A stretch of 64,000 nucleotides of DNA from Hydrocarboniphaga sp. (GCF_028291725.1 NZ_JAQGNT010000070.1:47290-111289); one strand, 5' to 3'; positions 42,603 to 52,200 are shown, counted from the first letter of the stretch. Notes: generated from the letters alone by a model not told the origin. Numbers and translations: made by a program.

Positions 42603-43454
42603 GTGCCATTCGATTATCAGACCGTCAAACACTGGCCGATCGCAGCGGCCAGCGAAGACTACGATCGCGCAGCCTGCGCCGCGTTCGCGCACGCCATCGG
42701 CGCCGGCCTGGCGCCGGCGTACGCGGCGATCGAGCAGCCCTACATCGACGGCGAATTAGCCTTGCCGATGATGGCGGTGATTCTCGGCAGCGCCGGCGCG
42801 CTGTGGACCAACGAGCCCGAAACCGGCATCGACTGGACGCGCATGCTGCACGCGGAAGAAGCGGTGACGCTGCACCGCCCGCTGCCGCCGCGGGGCCGCA
42901 TCACCGCGCAGTTCGCGGTCGACGAGATCTACGACAAGGGCGCCGGCAAGGGCGCGCTGATGTACGAAAGCGCGCGCCTGGTCGACGCGTCCGGCGAGCA
43001 CCTGGCCACGGTCAAGGTGACGATGTTCCTGCGCGGCAACGGCGGCCAGGGCGGCGCGACCGGCGAGGCGCCCAAGCCGCGCCCGGCGCCGCCGGATCGC
43101 GCGCCCGACGCGGTGATCGAGCTGCCGACGCCGCGCGACGACGACGCGCCCTACAAGCTGCCCGCGATCTTCGATGCCGCGCGCAACGCGGGCGGCGGCG
43201 CGGCGCAGTCGATGCTGCGCGGCGTCTGCGCGTTCGGGCTCGCCGGGCGCGCGCTGATTCTCGGCGCCTGCGGCGGCGATGCCGTGCGCCTGCAGCAGAT
43301 CGGGCTGCGTTATACCGGCCCGGTGTTCACGGCAGAAACCCTGCGCACCGAGATCTGGCAGCTCGGCGAGGGCCGCATGGCGTTCCGCGTGAAGTCGATC
43401 GAACGCGACAGCGTCGTGATGAACAACGGCTACGCCCAGATCCAGGCCAGCTGA
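42603..43454 (+). CDS. MaoC-like double-hotdog protein lacking the hydratase motif
   Basis: 283 aa from a GTG at 42603. It is clearly a paralogue of the protein at 40853: both share TGIDW near residue 80, VDEIYDKGAGKGA and FLRGxGG. But the active-site segment reads YKLPAIFDAARNAGGGAAQS instead of Y-x-L-S-G-D-x-N-P-x-H, so catalytic Asp, Asn and His are all absent, while the following RGVCAFGLAGRAL is kept. It should be catalytically silent alone and may be the non-catalytic half of a heteromeric hydratase, as with mycobacterial ChsH1-ChsH2 (analogy). Confidence 0.88.
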   Translation: MPFDYQTVKHWPIAAASEDYDRAACAAFAHAIGAGLAPAYAAIEQPYIDGELALPMMAVILGSAGALWTNEPETGIDWTRMLHAEEAVTLHRPLPPRGRITAQFAVDEIYDKGAGKGALMYESARLVDASGEHLATVKVTMFLRGNGGQGGATGEAPKPRPAPPDRAPDAVIELPTPRDDDAPYKLPAIFDAARNAGGGAAQSMLRGVCAFGLAGRALILGACGGDAVRLQQIGLRYTGPVFTAETLRTEIWQLGEGRMAFRVKSIERDSVVMNNGYAQIQAS

Positions 43455-43483
43455 ACCAACCGCCCCAAGAAACGGAACGCACC

Positions 43484-44977
43484 ATGGGAATCCCCTACAC
43501 CCACATCGACAAGCTCTTCATCGACGGCGCCTGGGTTGCTTCGAGCGAGCGTGCGCGCGAGCCGGTGATCAACCCGGCCACCGAAGAAGTCATCGCCGAG
43601 GCGCCGATCGGCGGCCGCGCCGAGGCCGAGGCCGCGATCGCCGCGGCGCGCCACAGCTTCGATCACGGACCGTGGTCGCAGATGTCGATGCAGCAGCGCG
43701 CCGAAGTCATGCGCCGCTTCCGCGACGCGCTGGTCGAAAACGGTGATCGCATCAAGGCGCTGCTCACGGCCGAGGCCGGCGCGACTTTCGGCATCATGAA
43801 CGGGCCGCAGTTCGGTGGTGCGATCCGCGCGCTCGACTTCGCCATCGAGCAGGGTTTGAGGATGAAGCCGGAGATGACGCCGGTGGAGATCCGTCCCAAC
43901 CCCTACGATCCGCGCGGCAACGATATGATCGGCGCCGCTTCGGTCGAGCACGAGCCTTTCGGCGTCGTGGTGGGCATCACTGCCTACAACTATCCGTTCT
44001 TTCTGAGCCTGGGCAAGATCGCGCCGGCGCTGATGGCCGGCAACAGCATCGTGCTCAAGCCTTCGCCGTTCACGCCGTATTCGACACTGCTGTTCGGTGA
44101 GATCGCGCAGAGCGTGGGCATTCCCAAAGGCGTGCTCAACATCGTCACCGGCGGCCCGGAAGTCGGCAGCATGCTGACCACCGATCCGCGTGTCGACCTG
44201 ATCAGCTTCACCGGCTCCGATGCCGTGGGCGCCGCGATCATGGGTCAGGCCGCGCCGACGCTGAAGAAGCTGCATCTTGAGCTCGGCGGCAAGTCGGCAC
44301 TGATCGTGCGCGCCGACGCCGACGTGCAGGCCTCGGCGATGCTCGCGCTGATGTGCTTCACCATGCATTCGGGGCAGGGCTGCGCGCTGCTCACGCGCTA
44401 CATCGTGCACAACTCCGTGCGCGCGGCCTTCGTCGCCACCATCAAGGGCGCGCTCGCGCACTGGAAGCAGGGCGATCCTTCCGATCCCAGCGTACTCATG
44501 GGGCCGCTGATCCGCGCCGCGGCGCGCGCCAAGACCGAGCGCTACGTGCAGATCGGCCTCGACAGCGGCGCGAAGCTCATCGTGGGCGGCAAGCGGCCCG
44601 CGCATCTGCAGCGCGGCTACTTCTTCGAGCCCACCTTGTTCGACGATGTCGACAACCGCTCGGCGCTGGCGCAGGACGAGATCTTCGGACCCGTGGGTGC
44701 GGTGATCGGCTACGACACCGACGAGCAGGCCATCGCGCTGGCCAACGACAGCCCGCTGGGCCTGTACGGCGCGGTCAATTCTGCGGACAAGGCCCAGGCC
44801 TTCCGCATGGCGCGGCGCCTGCGCACCGGCAACGTCTGGATCAACGGCGGGCTCAACGACCTCACGGTCGAGGTGCCCTTCGGCGGCTACAAGCGCTCGG
44901 GCATCGGCCGCGAGTTCGGCTCGCGCTGGCTCGCCGAGTACATGCAGGAAAAAGCGATCGTGTATCCCATCGGCTGA
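43484..44977 (+). CDS. aldehyde dehydrogenase family protein
   Basis: 497 aa, normal ALDH length. Catalytic Cys300 in HSGQGCALL, catalytic Glu266 in LELGGKSAL, cofactor segment FTGSDAVG, and C-terminal PFGGYKRSGIGREFG. The Asn of the oxyanion hole is in ITAYNYPFF. Known: NAD(P)-dependent oxidation of aldehydes to acids, or to acyl-CoA in the CoA-acylating branch. Likely takes the aldehyde made by P450/GMC oxidation or by an aldolase. 29 bp after the MaoC-like gene. Confidence 0.95.
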   Translation: MGIPYTHIDKLFIDGAWVASSERAREPVINPATEEVIAEAPIGGRAEAEAAIAAARHSFDHGPWSQMSMQQRAEVMRRFRDALVENGDRIKALLTAEAGATFGIMNGPQFGGAIRALDFAIEQGLRMKPEMTPVEIRPNPYDPRGNDMIGAASVEHEPFGVVVGITAYNYPFFLSLGKIAPALMAGNSIVLKPSPFTPYSTLLFGEIAQSVGIPKGVLNIVTGGPEVGSMLTTDPRVDLISFTGSDAVGAAIMGQAAPTLKKLHLELGGKSALIVRADADVQASAMLALMCFTMHSGQGCALLTRYIVHNSVRAAFVATIKGALAHWKQGDPSDPSVLMGPLIRAAARAKTERYVQIGLDSGAKLIVGGKRPAHLQRGYFFEPTLFDDVDNRSALAQDEIFGPVGAVIGYDTDEQAIALANDSPLGLYGAVNSADKAQAFRMARRLRTGNVWINGGLNDLTVEVPFGGYKRSGIGREFGSRWLAEYMQEKAIVYPIG

Positions 44978-45003
44978 TACGAAAGACAAGAACCGACCAT
45001 TCC

Positions 45004-46200
45004 ATGGACTTCAAGCTCGACCCCGCAGACGATGCCTTCCGCCAGGAAGTACGCGCGTTCCTGCAGGAACATCTTCCGCCCGACCTCGCCAGGCGCGGCG
45101 CCTGCGGCTTTCATCCCATCCGCGCGGATCAGCGGCGCTGGCAGCGCACGCTGTTCGACCGCGGCTGGGGCGCGCCCAACTGGCCGGTCGAATACGGCGG
45201 CACCGGCTGGTCGCATCTGCGCCAGTTCATTTTCGACGAGGAATGCGCGCTGGCCGGTGCGCCGGCTACCGACAACGGCGGCCTGCGCATGTTCGGCCCG
45301 GTGATCTACGCCTACGCCGGCGACGAGCTCAAAGCACGGCTGCTGCCGGGCATTCTCAAGGGCGAGCTCTACTGGGGCCAGGGCTTCTCCGAGCCCAACG
45401 CCGGTTCCGATCTCGCCGCGCTGGCCACGCGCGCGGTGCGTGAGGGCGACGAGTACGTCGTCAACGGCCACAAGATCTGGACCACCGGCGCGCACACCTG
45501 CGACATCATCGGCCTGCTCGTCAAGACCAACCCCGAGGCCAAGCAGCGCGGTATCTCGTTTCTGTGCGTGGACCCGGCCACGCCGGGCATCACGGTGCGG
45601 CCCATCATCGACATCGGCGAGGCACACAGCCTCAACGAAGTGTTCTTCGACAACGTGCGCGTGCCGGTGAGCAACCTGCTCGGTGAAGAGAACAAGGGTT
45701 GGACCTACGCCAAGGCCGTGCTCGAGAACGAGCGTGCCACCAGCGCTGAAGTGCCGCTCAACAAGCGCAAGCTCGCGCAGCTGCGCCATATCGCCGGGCA
45801 CGAGCGCAGCGACGGCCGCCGCGTGATCGACCTGCCGGGCTTCGCGCCGCGGCTGGCGCAGCTCGAAGTCGATCTGCGTGCGCTCGAATGGCTGACGCTG
45901 CGCGCGCTGACCGAGAAGTCCGAGGGCGTCTCTCTGCCCTACGGCTCGCTGCTGAAGGTGCGTGGCTCCGAACTCGTGCAGCGCATCGGCGAACTCACCA
46001 TCGAAGCGCTGGAACAGTACGGCAGCTATCTCTACGCCGAACCCGGCGAAAATCCCGATGCACGGCCGGACTGGCCTTCGGGCCCCGACTACGCGCCCGG
46101 CGTCGCCGCCGATTTCATGTACCGCCGTGCCGCCACCATTTACGGCGGCGCCAACGAAGTGCAACGCACGATCATCGCGCGCTCGTTCCTGGGGCTCTGA
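45004..46200 (+). CDS. acyl-CoA dehydrogenase, large (catalytic) subunit of pair 3
   Basis: 398 aa. GWGAPNWPVEYGGTGWSHL, QGFSEPNAGSDLAAL, GHKIWTTGAHT, then a C-terminal YGGANEVQRTIIARSFLGL. Glu243 in LENERAT is the expected helix-G catalytic base. An insert around PLNKRKLAQLRHIAGHERSD is characteristic of the heteromeric FadE group. It is followed 2 bp later by a smaller Glu-less homologue, forming the third such pair of the window. Confidence 0.93.
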   Translation: MDFKLDPADDAFRQEVRAFLQEHLPPDLARRGACGFHPIRADQRRWQRTLFDRGWGAPNWPVEYGGTGWSHLRQFIFDEECALAGAPATDNGGLRMFGPVIYAYAGDELKARLLPGILKGELYWGQGFSEPNAGSDLAALATRAVREGDEYVVNGHKIWTTGAHTCDIIGLLVKTNPEAKQRGISFLCVDPATPGITVRPIIDIGEAHSLNEVFFDNVRVPVSNLLGEENKGWTYAKAVLENERATSAEVPLNKRKLAQLRHIAGHERSDGRRVIDLPGFAPRLAQLEVDLRALEWLTLRALTEKSEGVSLPYGSLLKVRGSELVQRIGELTIEALEQYGSYLYAEPGENPDARPDWPSGPDYAPGVAADFMYRRAATIYGGANEVQRTIIARSFLGL

Positions 46201-46202
46201 AC

Positions 46203-47357
46203 ATGGATTTTCACCTCACCGACGAACAGGAAATGCTGCGCGAGAGCGCGCGCCGTTTTCTCGAAAAGGAATGCTCGCTGGAGCAGCGGCTGCACGCGCC
46301 CGTCGAGGGCGGCTTCGACGCCGCGCGCTGGTCCCGCTTCGCCGACATGGGCTGGCTCGCCGCATCGCTGCCCGAGGATTGCGGCGGCCTGGGCGGCGAC
46401 ATCGTCGAGGCCGCGCTGCTGATGGAGGAGTTCGGCCGCACGCTGGTGGTGGACCCGTTCTGGGGCATCGGCGTGCTGGCCGCGCAGACCCTGCTCGCGG
46501 CCGACGCCGAAAAGGCCAGAGAGCTGCTGCCGCTGCTGTGCGCGGGCGAGTTGCGGCCCGCGCTGGCGCACCACGAGCTGCAGTCGCGCGGCGTGATCGA
46601 GCACGTCACCACGCAGGCGCGGCCGGCCGGCGACGGCGCCTGGACACTGCATGGCGAGAAGACGCTGGTGATGGGCGGCAACGTCGCCGATCGCTTCATC
46701 GTCTCGGCGCGCACCGCGGGCGACAGCCGCGACCGCGACGGCATCACGCTGTTCCTGATCGATGCGAACGCGCCCGGTCTGCAGCGCCGCGATGTGCGCC
46801 TGATCGACAATCGCTGGACCGCCGAGATCACGCTCGACCGCGTGCAGGTCACTGCGGCCGATCTGCTCGGCGAAGTCGGCCAGGGCTGGACTGCACTCGA
46901 ATACGGCCATGCGCGCGGGCTCATCGCGCTGTGCGCCGAGGCCGTGGGCGTGATGGAGCGCGCGATGTGGATCACGCGCGACTACCTGCGTACGCGCAAG
47001 CAGTTCGGCGTCACGCTCAACACGTTCCAGGCGCTGCAACACCGCATGGCCGAGATGCTGATCGAGCTGGAACTGTCGCGCTCGATGGTCTATCGGGCGA
47101 TGGCCTACCTCGCCAGGCCGCTCGCGGCGCGCCAGGCGGCGCTGTCGGTGACCAAGGCGCGCGTCGGGCAAAGCGGCCGCTTCGTCTGCGCTCACGGCAT
47201 CCAGCTGCATGGTGGTATCGGCGTGACCGAGGAGTACAGCATCGGCCACTACTTCAAGCGCATGACCGTGTTCGAGAATGAGCTCGGCAGCGCGCAGTTC
47301 CACCTGGAGCAGCTGGCCCTGTGCGAATGCGCCGAGCCGGTCGCCGCACGTCCATAG
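46203..47357 (+). CDS. acyl-CoA dehydrogenase, small (non-catalytic) subunit of pair 3
   Basis: 384 aa. N-terminal MDFHLTDEQEMLRESARRFL, GWLAASLPEDCGGLGGD, FAD helix RDYLRTRKQFGVTLNTFQAL and QLHGGIGVTEEYSIGHYFKR. The helix-G Glu position reads GHARG and no YEG Glu is present, so the subunit should be non-catalytic. Starts 2 bp after the large-subunit stop. Likely forms an alpha2beta2 enzyme with it, acting on a large or branched acyl-CoA. Confidence 0.92.
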   Translation: MDFHLTDEQEMLRESARRFLEKECSLEQRLHAPVEGGFDAARWSRFADMGWLAASLPEDCGGLGGDIVEAALLMEEFGRTLVVDPFWGIGVLAAQTLLAADAEKARELLPLLCAGELRPALAHHELQSRGVIEHVTTQARPAGDGAWTLHGEKTLVMGGNVADRFIVSARTAGDSRDRDGITLFLIDANAPGLQRRDVRLIDNRWTAEITLDRVQVTAADLLGEVGQGWTALEYGHARGLIALCAEAVGVMERAMWITRDYLRTRKQFGVTLNTFQALQHRMAEMLIELELSRSMVYRAMAYLARPLAARQAALSVTKARVGQSGRFVCAHGIQLHGGIGVTEEYSIGHYFKRMTVFENELGSAQFHLEQLALCECAEPVAARP

Positions 47358-47359
47358 AA

Positions 47360-47374
47360 CTGACAATCAGTTAG
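47360..47374. promoter_or_regulatory. putative operator, CTGAC-N5-GTCAG family
   Basis: CTGACAATCAGTTAG: left half perfect, one mismatch on the right. Lies right after the acyl-CoA dehydrogenase stop and 45 bp before the amidohydrolase, suggesting a new transcription start there. Confidence 0.55.
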
Positions 47375-47418
47375 TATTTAGCCCATGCCGGAAGAAGACC
47401 CGGCCGCAGGAGACTTCC

Positions 47419-48609
47419 ATGAATAGCCCCGCTTACCCGATTTACGACGCCGATCAGCACTACTACGAAACGCCCGACGCGTTTCTGCGCTATCTGCCCA
47501 AGCAGTTCAAGAAAGAATTCCAGTACGTGACGGTCAACGGCCGCACCAAGCTGGCCGTTGCCGGCATGTTGTCGGAATACATCCCGAACCCGGCCTTCGA
47601 AGTCGTCGCCGCGCCCGGCGCGCACGAAAAGTGGTTCCGCGGCCAGAATCCAGAAGGCCTGTCGCTGCGCGAGATCGGCGGCAAGGCGGTGCCCTCGGAC
47701 GCCGCTTTCCACAGCGGTCCGGCGCACTTGAAGGAACTCGACAAGAACGGCGTGCACGCCAGCATCCTGCTGCCGACGCTGGCCTCGATCATCGAGGAGC
47801 GTCTGGGCGACAAGCCCGAGGTCATCGCCGCGCTGTTCCATTCACTGAACCAGTGGGTGCGCGACGAGTACGGCTTCGCCAACGGCCGCCAGTTCCCGGT
47901 GGCGGCGATCAATCTCGCCAATCTCGAACTCGCGCTGCAGGAACTCGATTTCGTGATCGAGGCCGGCGCGCGCGTGGTGCTGCTGCGTCCGGCGCCGGTG
48001 CCGGGCCTGCGCGGCGGCCGCTCGTTCGGTTTCAAGGAATTCGACCCGTTCTGGGCACGCTGCGCCGAAGCCAAGATCCTGGTGGCGCTGCACACCTCGG
48101 ACACCGGCTACGACCGCATCTACCAATGGTGGACCCAGGGCGGCGCCGGCGAGACGCGGCCGTTCGAGAAGGACACGTTCAAGGAAGTGATCGACGTGGT
48201 GCTGGGCCGGCCGATCCAGGATGCGCTGTCGGCGTTGATCTGCCACGGCGTGTTCGATCGCCATCCCGGCGTGCGCGTGGCCTCGCTGGAGAACGGCTCG
48301 TCATGGCTGGAGCCGCTGCTCAAGCGCTTCGAAAGCACGTACCACAAGATGCCGCGCGACTTCAAAATGGACCCGCTGGAAGCTTTCCGCCGCCACGTCT
48401 ACGTGGCGCCGTTCTACGAGGACTCGGTGCGCACCGTGGCCGGCCTGATCGGCATGGACCGCGTGCTGTTCGGCAGCGACTGGCCGCACCCGGAGGGCCT
48501 GGCCAAACCGCTCGATTTCTTCAAGGACATCGAGGACCTCGATCCGGCCGAGCAGCAGATGGTCATGAGCAGCAACCTCAAGTCGCTGCTCGAAGGCAAC
48601 TGGAATTAA
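47419..48609 (+). CDS. amidohydrolase 2 family metal-dependent hydrolase/decarboxylase
   Basis: 396 aa from the ATG at 47419 (AGGAGA upstream). Metal site candidates: DADQH (Asp12-x-His14) at the N-terminus, VALHTSD in the middle, and GSDWPHPEG near the C-terminus, the ACMSD/amidohydrolase_2 pattern. Known: decarboxylases and ring-opening hydrolases of aromatic or cyclic acids. Acts in the cytosol with Zn or Mn. In steroid- and terpenoid-type clusters such proteins occur without proven function; C-C cleavage or hydration of a cyclic ketone is an inference. Confidence 0.92.
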   Translation: MNSPAYPIYDADQHYYETPDAFLRYLPKQFKKEFQYVTVNGRTKLAVAGMLSEYIPNPAFEVVAAPGAHEKWFRGQNPEGLSLREIGGKAVPSDAAFHSGPAHLKELDKNGVHASILLPTLASIIEERLGDKPEVIAALFHSLNQWVRDEYGFANGRQFPVAAINLANLELALQELDFVIEAGARVVLLRPAPVPGLRGGRSFGFKEFDPFWARCAEAKILVALHTSDTGYDRIYQWWTQGGAGETRPFEKDTFKEVIDVVLGRPIQDALSALICHGVFDRHPGVRVASLENGSSWLEPLLKRFESTYHKMPRDFKMDPLEAFRRHVYVAPFYEDSVRTVAGLIGMDRVLFGSDWPHPEGLAKPLDFFKDIEDLDPAEQQMVMSSNLKSLLEGNWN

Positions 48610-48646
48610 AGTTCCCGCCTTCGCGTCACACACATCAGGAGAGATC

Positions 48647-49453
48647 ATGGGCGGCAAGCTTGATGGAAAAATCGCAGTCGTCACCGGCGGCGGCCGCGGC
48701 ATCGGCAAGGCCATCGCCAGAACCCTGGCCGAACTCGGCGCGACCGTGGTGGTGGCCGTACGCACCGCGAGGTACGGCGAGGAAGCGGTTGCCGAGATCG
48801 TCGGCAAGGGCGGCAAGGCCAGTCTGTTCGCCGGCTTCGATCTGGCCGAGCGATCGGCCAGCAAGGCCCTGATCGAGGACACCGTGCAGCGGCACGGCAA
48901 GCTCGACATCCTGGTGCTGTGCGCGGCCGATGCGCCCAACGGCGCGCTGGTCGACATGGCCGACGACGACTTCGATCTGATGACGCGGAGTAATTTCTAC
49001 TCCACGTTCTGGTTCGCCAAGGACGCGATTCCGCACCTGGCCAAGAGCGGCGCGGGGCGCATGATCTGCATCTCGTCGTGTGCCGGCAATCGCCTGAACA
49101 CGCCGGGCATCGTGCCCTACGGCGCCAGCAAGGCGGCGATCAATTCGCTGATCCGCGGCCTGGCGGTGGAATACGGGCGACTGGGCATCACCTTCAACAC
49201 GGTGGACCCGGGCCTGATCGCTTCCGACCGCATGTACCTGCCGGCCGACATGGTCAAGGCCATCACGTCGAGCTTCCCGGTTGCGCGTATCGGCGAGAGC
49301 CCCGAGATCGCCAATGCCGTCGCCTTCCTGGCCTCGCCGGAATCGGGCTATGTCACCGGACACCATCTGGTGGTGGACGGCGGCGCGAGCCTCGGCAGCG
49401 TGCCGAACCTCGACGAGTCGCTGAATACGGAAGAAGCCGCGGGCAAGCGCTGA
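48647..49453 (+). CDS. SDR family oxidoreductase
   Basis: 268 aa. Glycine motif TGGGRGIG, VAVRTARYG after beta-2 (Arg, NADP likely), CAAD in place of NNAG, serine in CISS, catalytic YGASK, VTGHHLVVDGG. The last 20 residues (NLDESLNTEEAAGKR) are an extra polar tail. 37 bp after the amidohydrolase and 26 bp before an EthD-like gene, so the three form one unit. Confidence 0.92.
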   Translation: MGGKLDGKIAVVTGGGRGIGKAIARTLAELGATVVVAVRTARYGEEAVAEIVGKGGKASLFAGFDLAERSASKALIEDTVQRHGKLDILVLCAADAPNGALVDMADDDFDLMTRSNFYSTFWFAKDAIPHLAKSGAGRMICISSCAGNRLNTPGIVPYGASKAAINSLIRGLAVEYGRLGITFNTVDPGLIASDRMYLPADMVKAITSSFPVARIGESPEIANAVAFLASPESGYVTGHHLVVDGGASLGSVPNLDESLNTEEAAGKR

Positions 49454-49479
49454 ACTGCCCATCACTACAGGAGAACGAA

Positions 49480-49842
49480 ATGTCGAAGAAAGGACAGCTG
49501 CTGGTGTTCAGCAACGCCAAGCCCGGGACCGAAGCTGAATTCAACGAATGGTACGACCGCCAGCACGTGCCGGACACGCTGCGCATCGCGCCGGAAATCC
49601 GTTCGGCACAGCGCTTCAGCCTCAACTCCATCGCCGCGGCGCCGGGCACGCCGGCCTGGCAATACGTCACGCTCTATGAACTCGACGCCGAACACGTCGG
49701 CGAAGTCATGCAGCGCATGAACGAGGCCATGATCGGCGGCAGGATTCCGATGTCCGACAACGCCGAGCTGTCGACCGTCACGGTGCTGCACGCCACGGCC
49801 CTCGGCGCGCCGGTACTCAACCGGGTCGCCGAGCAAGCCTGA
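49480..49842 (+). CDS. EthD-like dimeric alpha/beta-barrel small protein
   Basis: 120 aa with AGGAGAA before the ATG. LLVFSNAKPGTEAEFNEWYD followed by RQHVPDTLRI and later TLYELDAEHVG is the ferredoxin-like alpha/beta barrel pattern of EthD/stress-responsive barrel proteins. A paralogue with the same NEWY-x-RQH core is at 61494. Both follow an SDR gene. Family members act as monooxygenase accessories, isomerases or unknown; no active site is certain, but the conserved Tyr/His pair is a candidate. Confidence 0.82.
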   Translation: MSKKGQLLVFSNAKPGTEAEFNEWYDRQHVPDTLRIAPEIRSAQRFSLNSIAAAPGTPAWQYVTLYELDAEHVGEVMQRMNEAMIGGRIPMSDNAELSTVTVLHATALGAPVLNRVAEQA

Positions 49843-49851
49843 TCCGCTTTT

Positions 49852-49941
49852 CGTAGGGCGGGTGCAACCCGCCTTCCGTATCCGCCAGGGCCGAAACCTC
49901 GGTTTTCAGCCCCGCGGAAGGCGGGTTGCACCCGCCCTACG
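49852..49941. repeat. REP-like palindrome, copy 2
   Basis: CGTAGGGCGGGTGCAACCCG and its complement form inverted arms of about 25 bp around a 40 bp loop, between converging genes. Likely also acts as a bidirectional terminator. Confidence 0.85.
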
Positions 49942-49945
49942 CCGT

Positions 49946-50407
49946 TCAGAACGGCGAGGGCAGCCCGTCCTCGACGCGATGCGTGAGGCTCCAGTCCTTG
50001 TACGTGACGCGATGCGCGATGCGCCATTCGCCGTCGCGCTTCTCGAAGCGGTCGATGTAACGGCCGCCGGCGATCAGGTGCCAGGCCTGGCCATCGGCCT
50101 CGTAGCGGTGGTGCGCGGTGATGCGGCAGCGGCTCTGCGCGACGTCGCCATCGACGTCGATGACGATGTTGTCGATGGAATGCTGGGTGAGCGTGAAGCG
50201 CTCGTGCATCTTCACCATCATCGGCGCGAGCTCGTCGATGCTGCCGGCGAACATGCCCGCGTGCTCGTCGCTGCCGTCGACGTGGAACACCGATCGCAGC
50301 AGCGCCTCATCGGCGTTGTCGGCGGCATCGCAGTAGCGGATCAGCACCTGGGTGATGCGGTCCTTGTCGATCAGCGTCTGCAGCGCCAGGCTATCGATGC
50401 CGCTCAT
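49946..50407 (-). CDS. SnoaL/NTF2-like domain protein
   Basis: 153 aa from the ATG at 50407, overlapping the stop of the acyl-CoA synthetase by 4 bp (ATGA). [20 protein letters not shown] and the [17 protein letters not shown] and [15 protein letters not shown] strands are SnoaL_4-like. Fourth member in the window. Coupling to a CoA ligase suggests an acyl-CoA or acid substrate. No catalytic set can be assigned. Confidence 0.88.
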   Translation of the reverse strand: MSGIDSLALQTLIDKDRITQVLIRYCDAADNADEALLRSVFHVDGSDEHAGMFAGSIDELAPMMVKMHERFTLTQHSIDNIVIDVDGDVAQSRCRITAHHRYEADGQAWHLIAGGRYIDRFEKRDGEWRIAHRVTYKDWSLTHRVEDGLPSPF

Positions 50408-51969
50408 GCCTCGCTCACCGCCACCGCGTACTGCTGGCGCAACTGCACCTTGTTGATCTTGCCGGTGGGCAGCTTGGGCAGCTCCGCCACGACAAATATT
50501 TTCTTGGGCTTCTTGTAGCTGGCGATCTGCTGGCGCGTGTGTTCGATCAGCTCGGCTTCGGCCGCCGCGAGGCCGGCGCGCAGCACGACTACCGCACACA
50601 CCGACTCGCCCCACTTCGCATCGGGCAGGCCGATCACCGCGCACTCGGAAACCGCGGCATGCAGCAGCAGCGCTTCCTCCACTTCGCGCGAATAGATGTT
50701 CTCGCCGCCGGAGATGATCATGTCTTTCTTGCGGTCGACGAGGTACAGCAGCTCGTCCTCGTCGAGCCGGCCCATGTCGCCGCTGTGGCACCAGCCGTCG
50801 CGGAAAGTGTCGAGCGTGCCGGGATGGTTGTTCCAGTAGCCGCGCGCCATCGCGGTGGATTTCACCGCCACTTCGCCAGCGCTGCCGCGCGGCACTTCGC
50901 GGCCGTCCTCGTCGACGATCTTGAGCAGGGTGTTCGGGAACGGATGGCCCACCGAGGTCAGCCAGCGGCGTTCGCGCTCGCTGCCGTTGGGCCGGTGCTG
51001 CTCGGGCTGCAGGCCGGCGATGATCACTTCCGACTGGCCGTAGAACTGCAGGAACACATTCTCGCCCAGCAGGCGCATGCCGAGCTGCAGCACCGGCCCC
51101 GGCATCGCCGAGGCCGAATAGATGATCTTCTTCAGCGCGGACAGATCCAGCTGCTCGATGCCCGGCTGCTCCAGCACCATCTGCACCATGGTCGGCGCGA
51201 GGTGCCAGACCGTGATGCGCTCGCGCACCGAGTCGGCGAGCAGCGCCGCGGGCTCGAACAGGCGGTGCAGGTGCACGGTGCCGCCGCGGAAGTGGATCGC
51301 GAGCTGGATCGCCATCGCGCCGATATGGAACATCGGCATCACCAGCAGCGCCTTGTCGGCCAGCCCGGTGCGCTGCTCGTTGGACAAGGTGTGCGCTATC
51401 TGCCGGTATTCGCGCTGGCCCCAGATGCAGCCCTTGGGCCGGCCGGTGGTGCCGCTGGTGTAGATCAGGCAGGCGATGTCTTCTTCCACCGCGTGGATAG
51501 CCGGGCCGGCCTCGTCGCCGCCGGCGATGAAGGCGTCGTAGTCCTGCGCCCAGTCGGCGCTGCCGCCGATGCAGACGTAGTGCTCGATGCTCTTGAAGTC
51601 GGCGCGCAGCCTGTCGACCACGTCGAGATACTGTGCCTCGAAGATCAGCACGCGCGGCGCCGCGTCCTTGACGATGAAGGCCATCTCGGGTGGCGCCAGG
51701 CGGAAGTTGACCGTGGCGATGATCATGCCGCTGAGCTGGCCGGCCGCGAGTACCTCGCCGTATTCCATACAGTTCATCGCCAGCATCGATACGCGGTCCT
51801 GCTTGCGCACGCCGACGCGCTCCAGCGCCGAAGCCAGACGCCGCGCGTGATCCAGCAGCCCGCGATGCGTGAGCCGGCGATCGCCGACGATGTAGGCGGG
51901 CGTGTCGCCGAAGCGGACCGCGTTGAGTTCCAGCATGTCGGCCAGGGTCAGTGGCAGGTGATTGCGCAT
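50404..51969 (-). CDS. acyl-CoA synthetase (AMP-forming, class I adenylate-forming)
   Basis: 521 aa. P-loop [11 protein letters not shown], substrate-binding [15 protein letters not shown] with the ribose-binding Asp, hinge [18 protein letters not shown] and C-terminal catalytic Lys in LPTGKINK: all ANL-superfamily motifs are intact. Known: activates a carboxylic acid to acyl-CoA via acyl-AMP. Head gene of a two-gene minus operon; the divergent promoter region has a perfect operator at 52069. Substrate may be the acid entering the pathway. Confidence 0.95.
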   Translation of the reverse strand: MRNHLPLTLADMLELNAVRFGDTPAYIVGDRRLTHRGLLDHARRLASALERVGVRKQDRVSMLAMNCMEYGEVLAAGQLSGMIIATVNFRLAPPEMAFIVKDAAPRVLIFEAQYLDVVDRLRADFKSIEHYVCIGGSADWAQDYDAFIAGGDEAGPAIHAVEEDIACLIYTSGTTGRPKGCIWGQREYRQIAHTLSNEQRTGLADKALLVMPMFHIGAMAIQLAIHFRGGTVHLHRLFEPAALLADSVRERITVWHLAPTMVQMVLEQPGIEQLDLSALKKIIYSASAMPGPVLQLGMRLLGENVFLQFYGQSEVIIAGLQPEQHRPNGSERERRWLTSVGHPFPNTLLKIVDEDGREVPRGSAGEVAVKSTAMARGYWNNHPGTLDTFRDGWCHSGDMGRLDEDELLYLVDRKKDMIISGGENIYSREVEEALLLHAAVSECAVIGLPDAKWGESVCAVVVLRAGLAAAEAELIEHTRQQIASYKKPKKIFVVAELPKLPTGKINKVQLRQQYAVAVSEA

Positions 51970-52068
51970 GGCGACTGTCTCCTCCGCGTAGCAGCTTTAA
52001 GGGTTCGACTGGGGTCCGCGAATGTCGTGATCTGCGCCCGGTGTCGATTCGAATGGCACCATGATAAG

Positions 52069-52083
52069 CTGACGGCACGTCAG
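52069..52083. promoter_or_regulatory. operator palindrome CTGAC-N5-GTCAG (perfect halves)
   Basis: CTGACGGCACGTCAG, both halves perfect, between the divergent acyl-CoA synthetase (51969) and acyl-CoA dehydrogenase (52201). Confidence 0.7.
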
Positions 52084-52200
52084 TTTTGTAGTCCACTCGA
52101 AAAAGCGGAAAGCGGACGGCTTGCCGTTTGGCCCCGACGACACCCTCAGAGTGCCAGCGGGCGCCGCATGTCGCCGCAATCCTGGAGCCAGCGAAGAACA

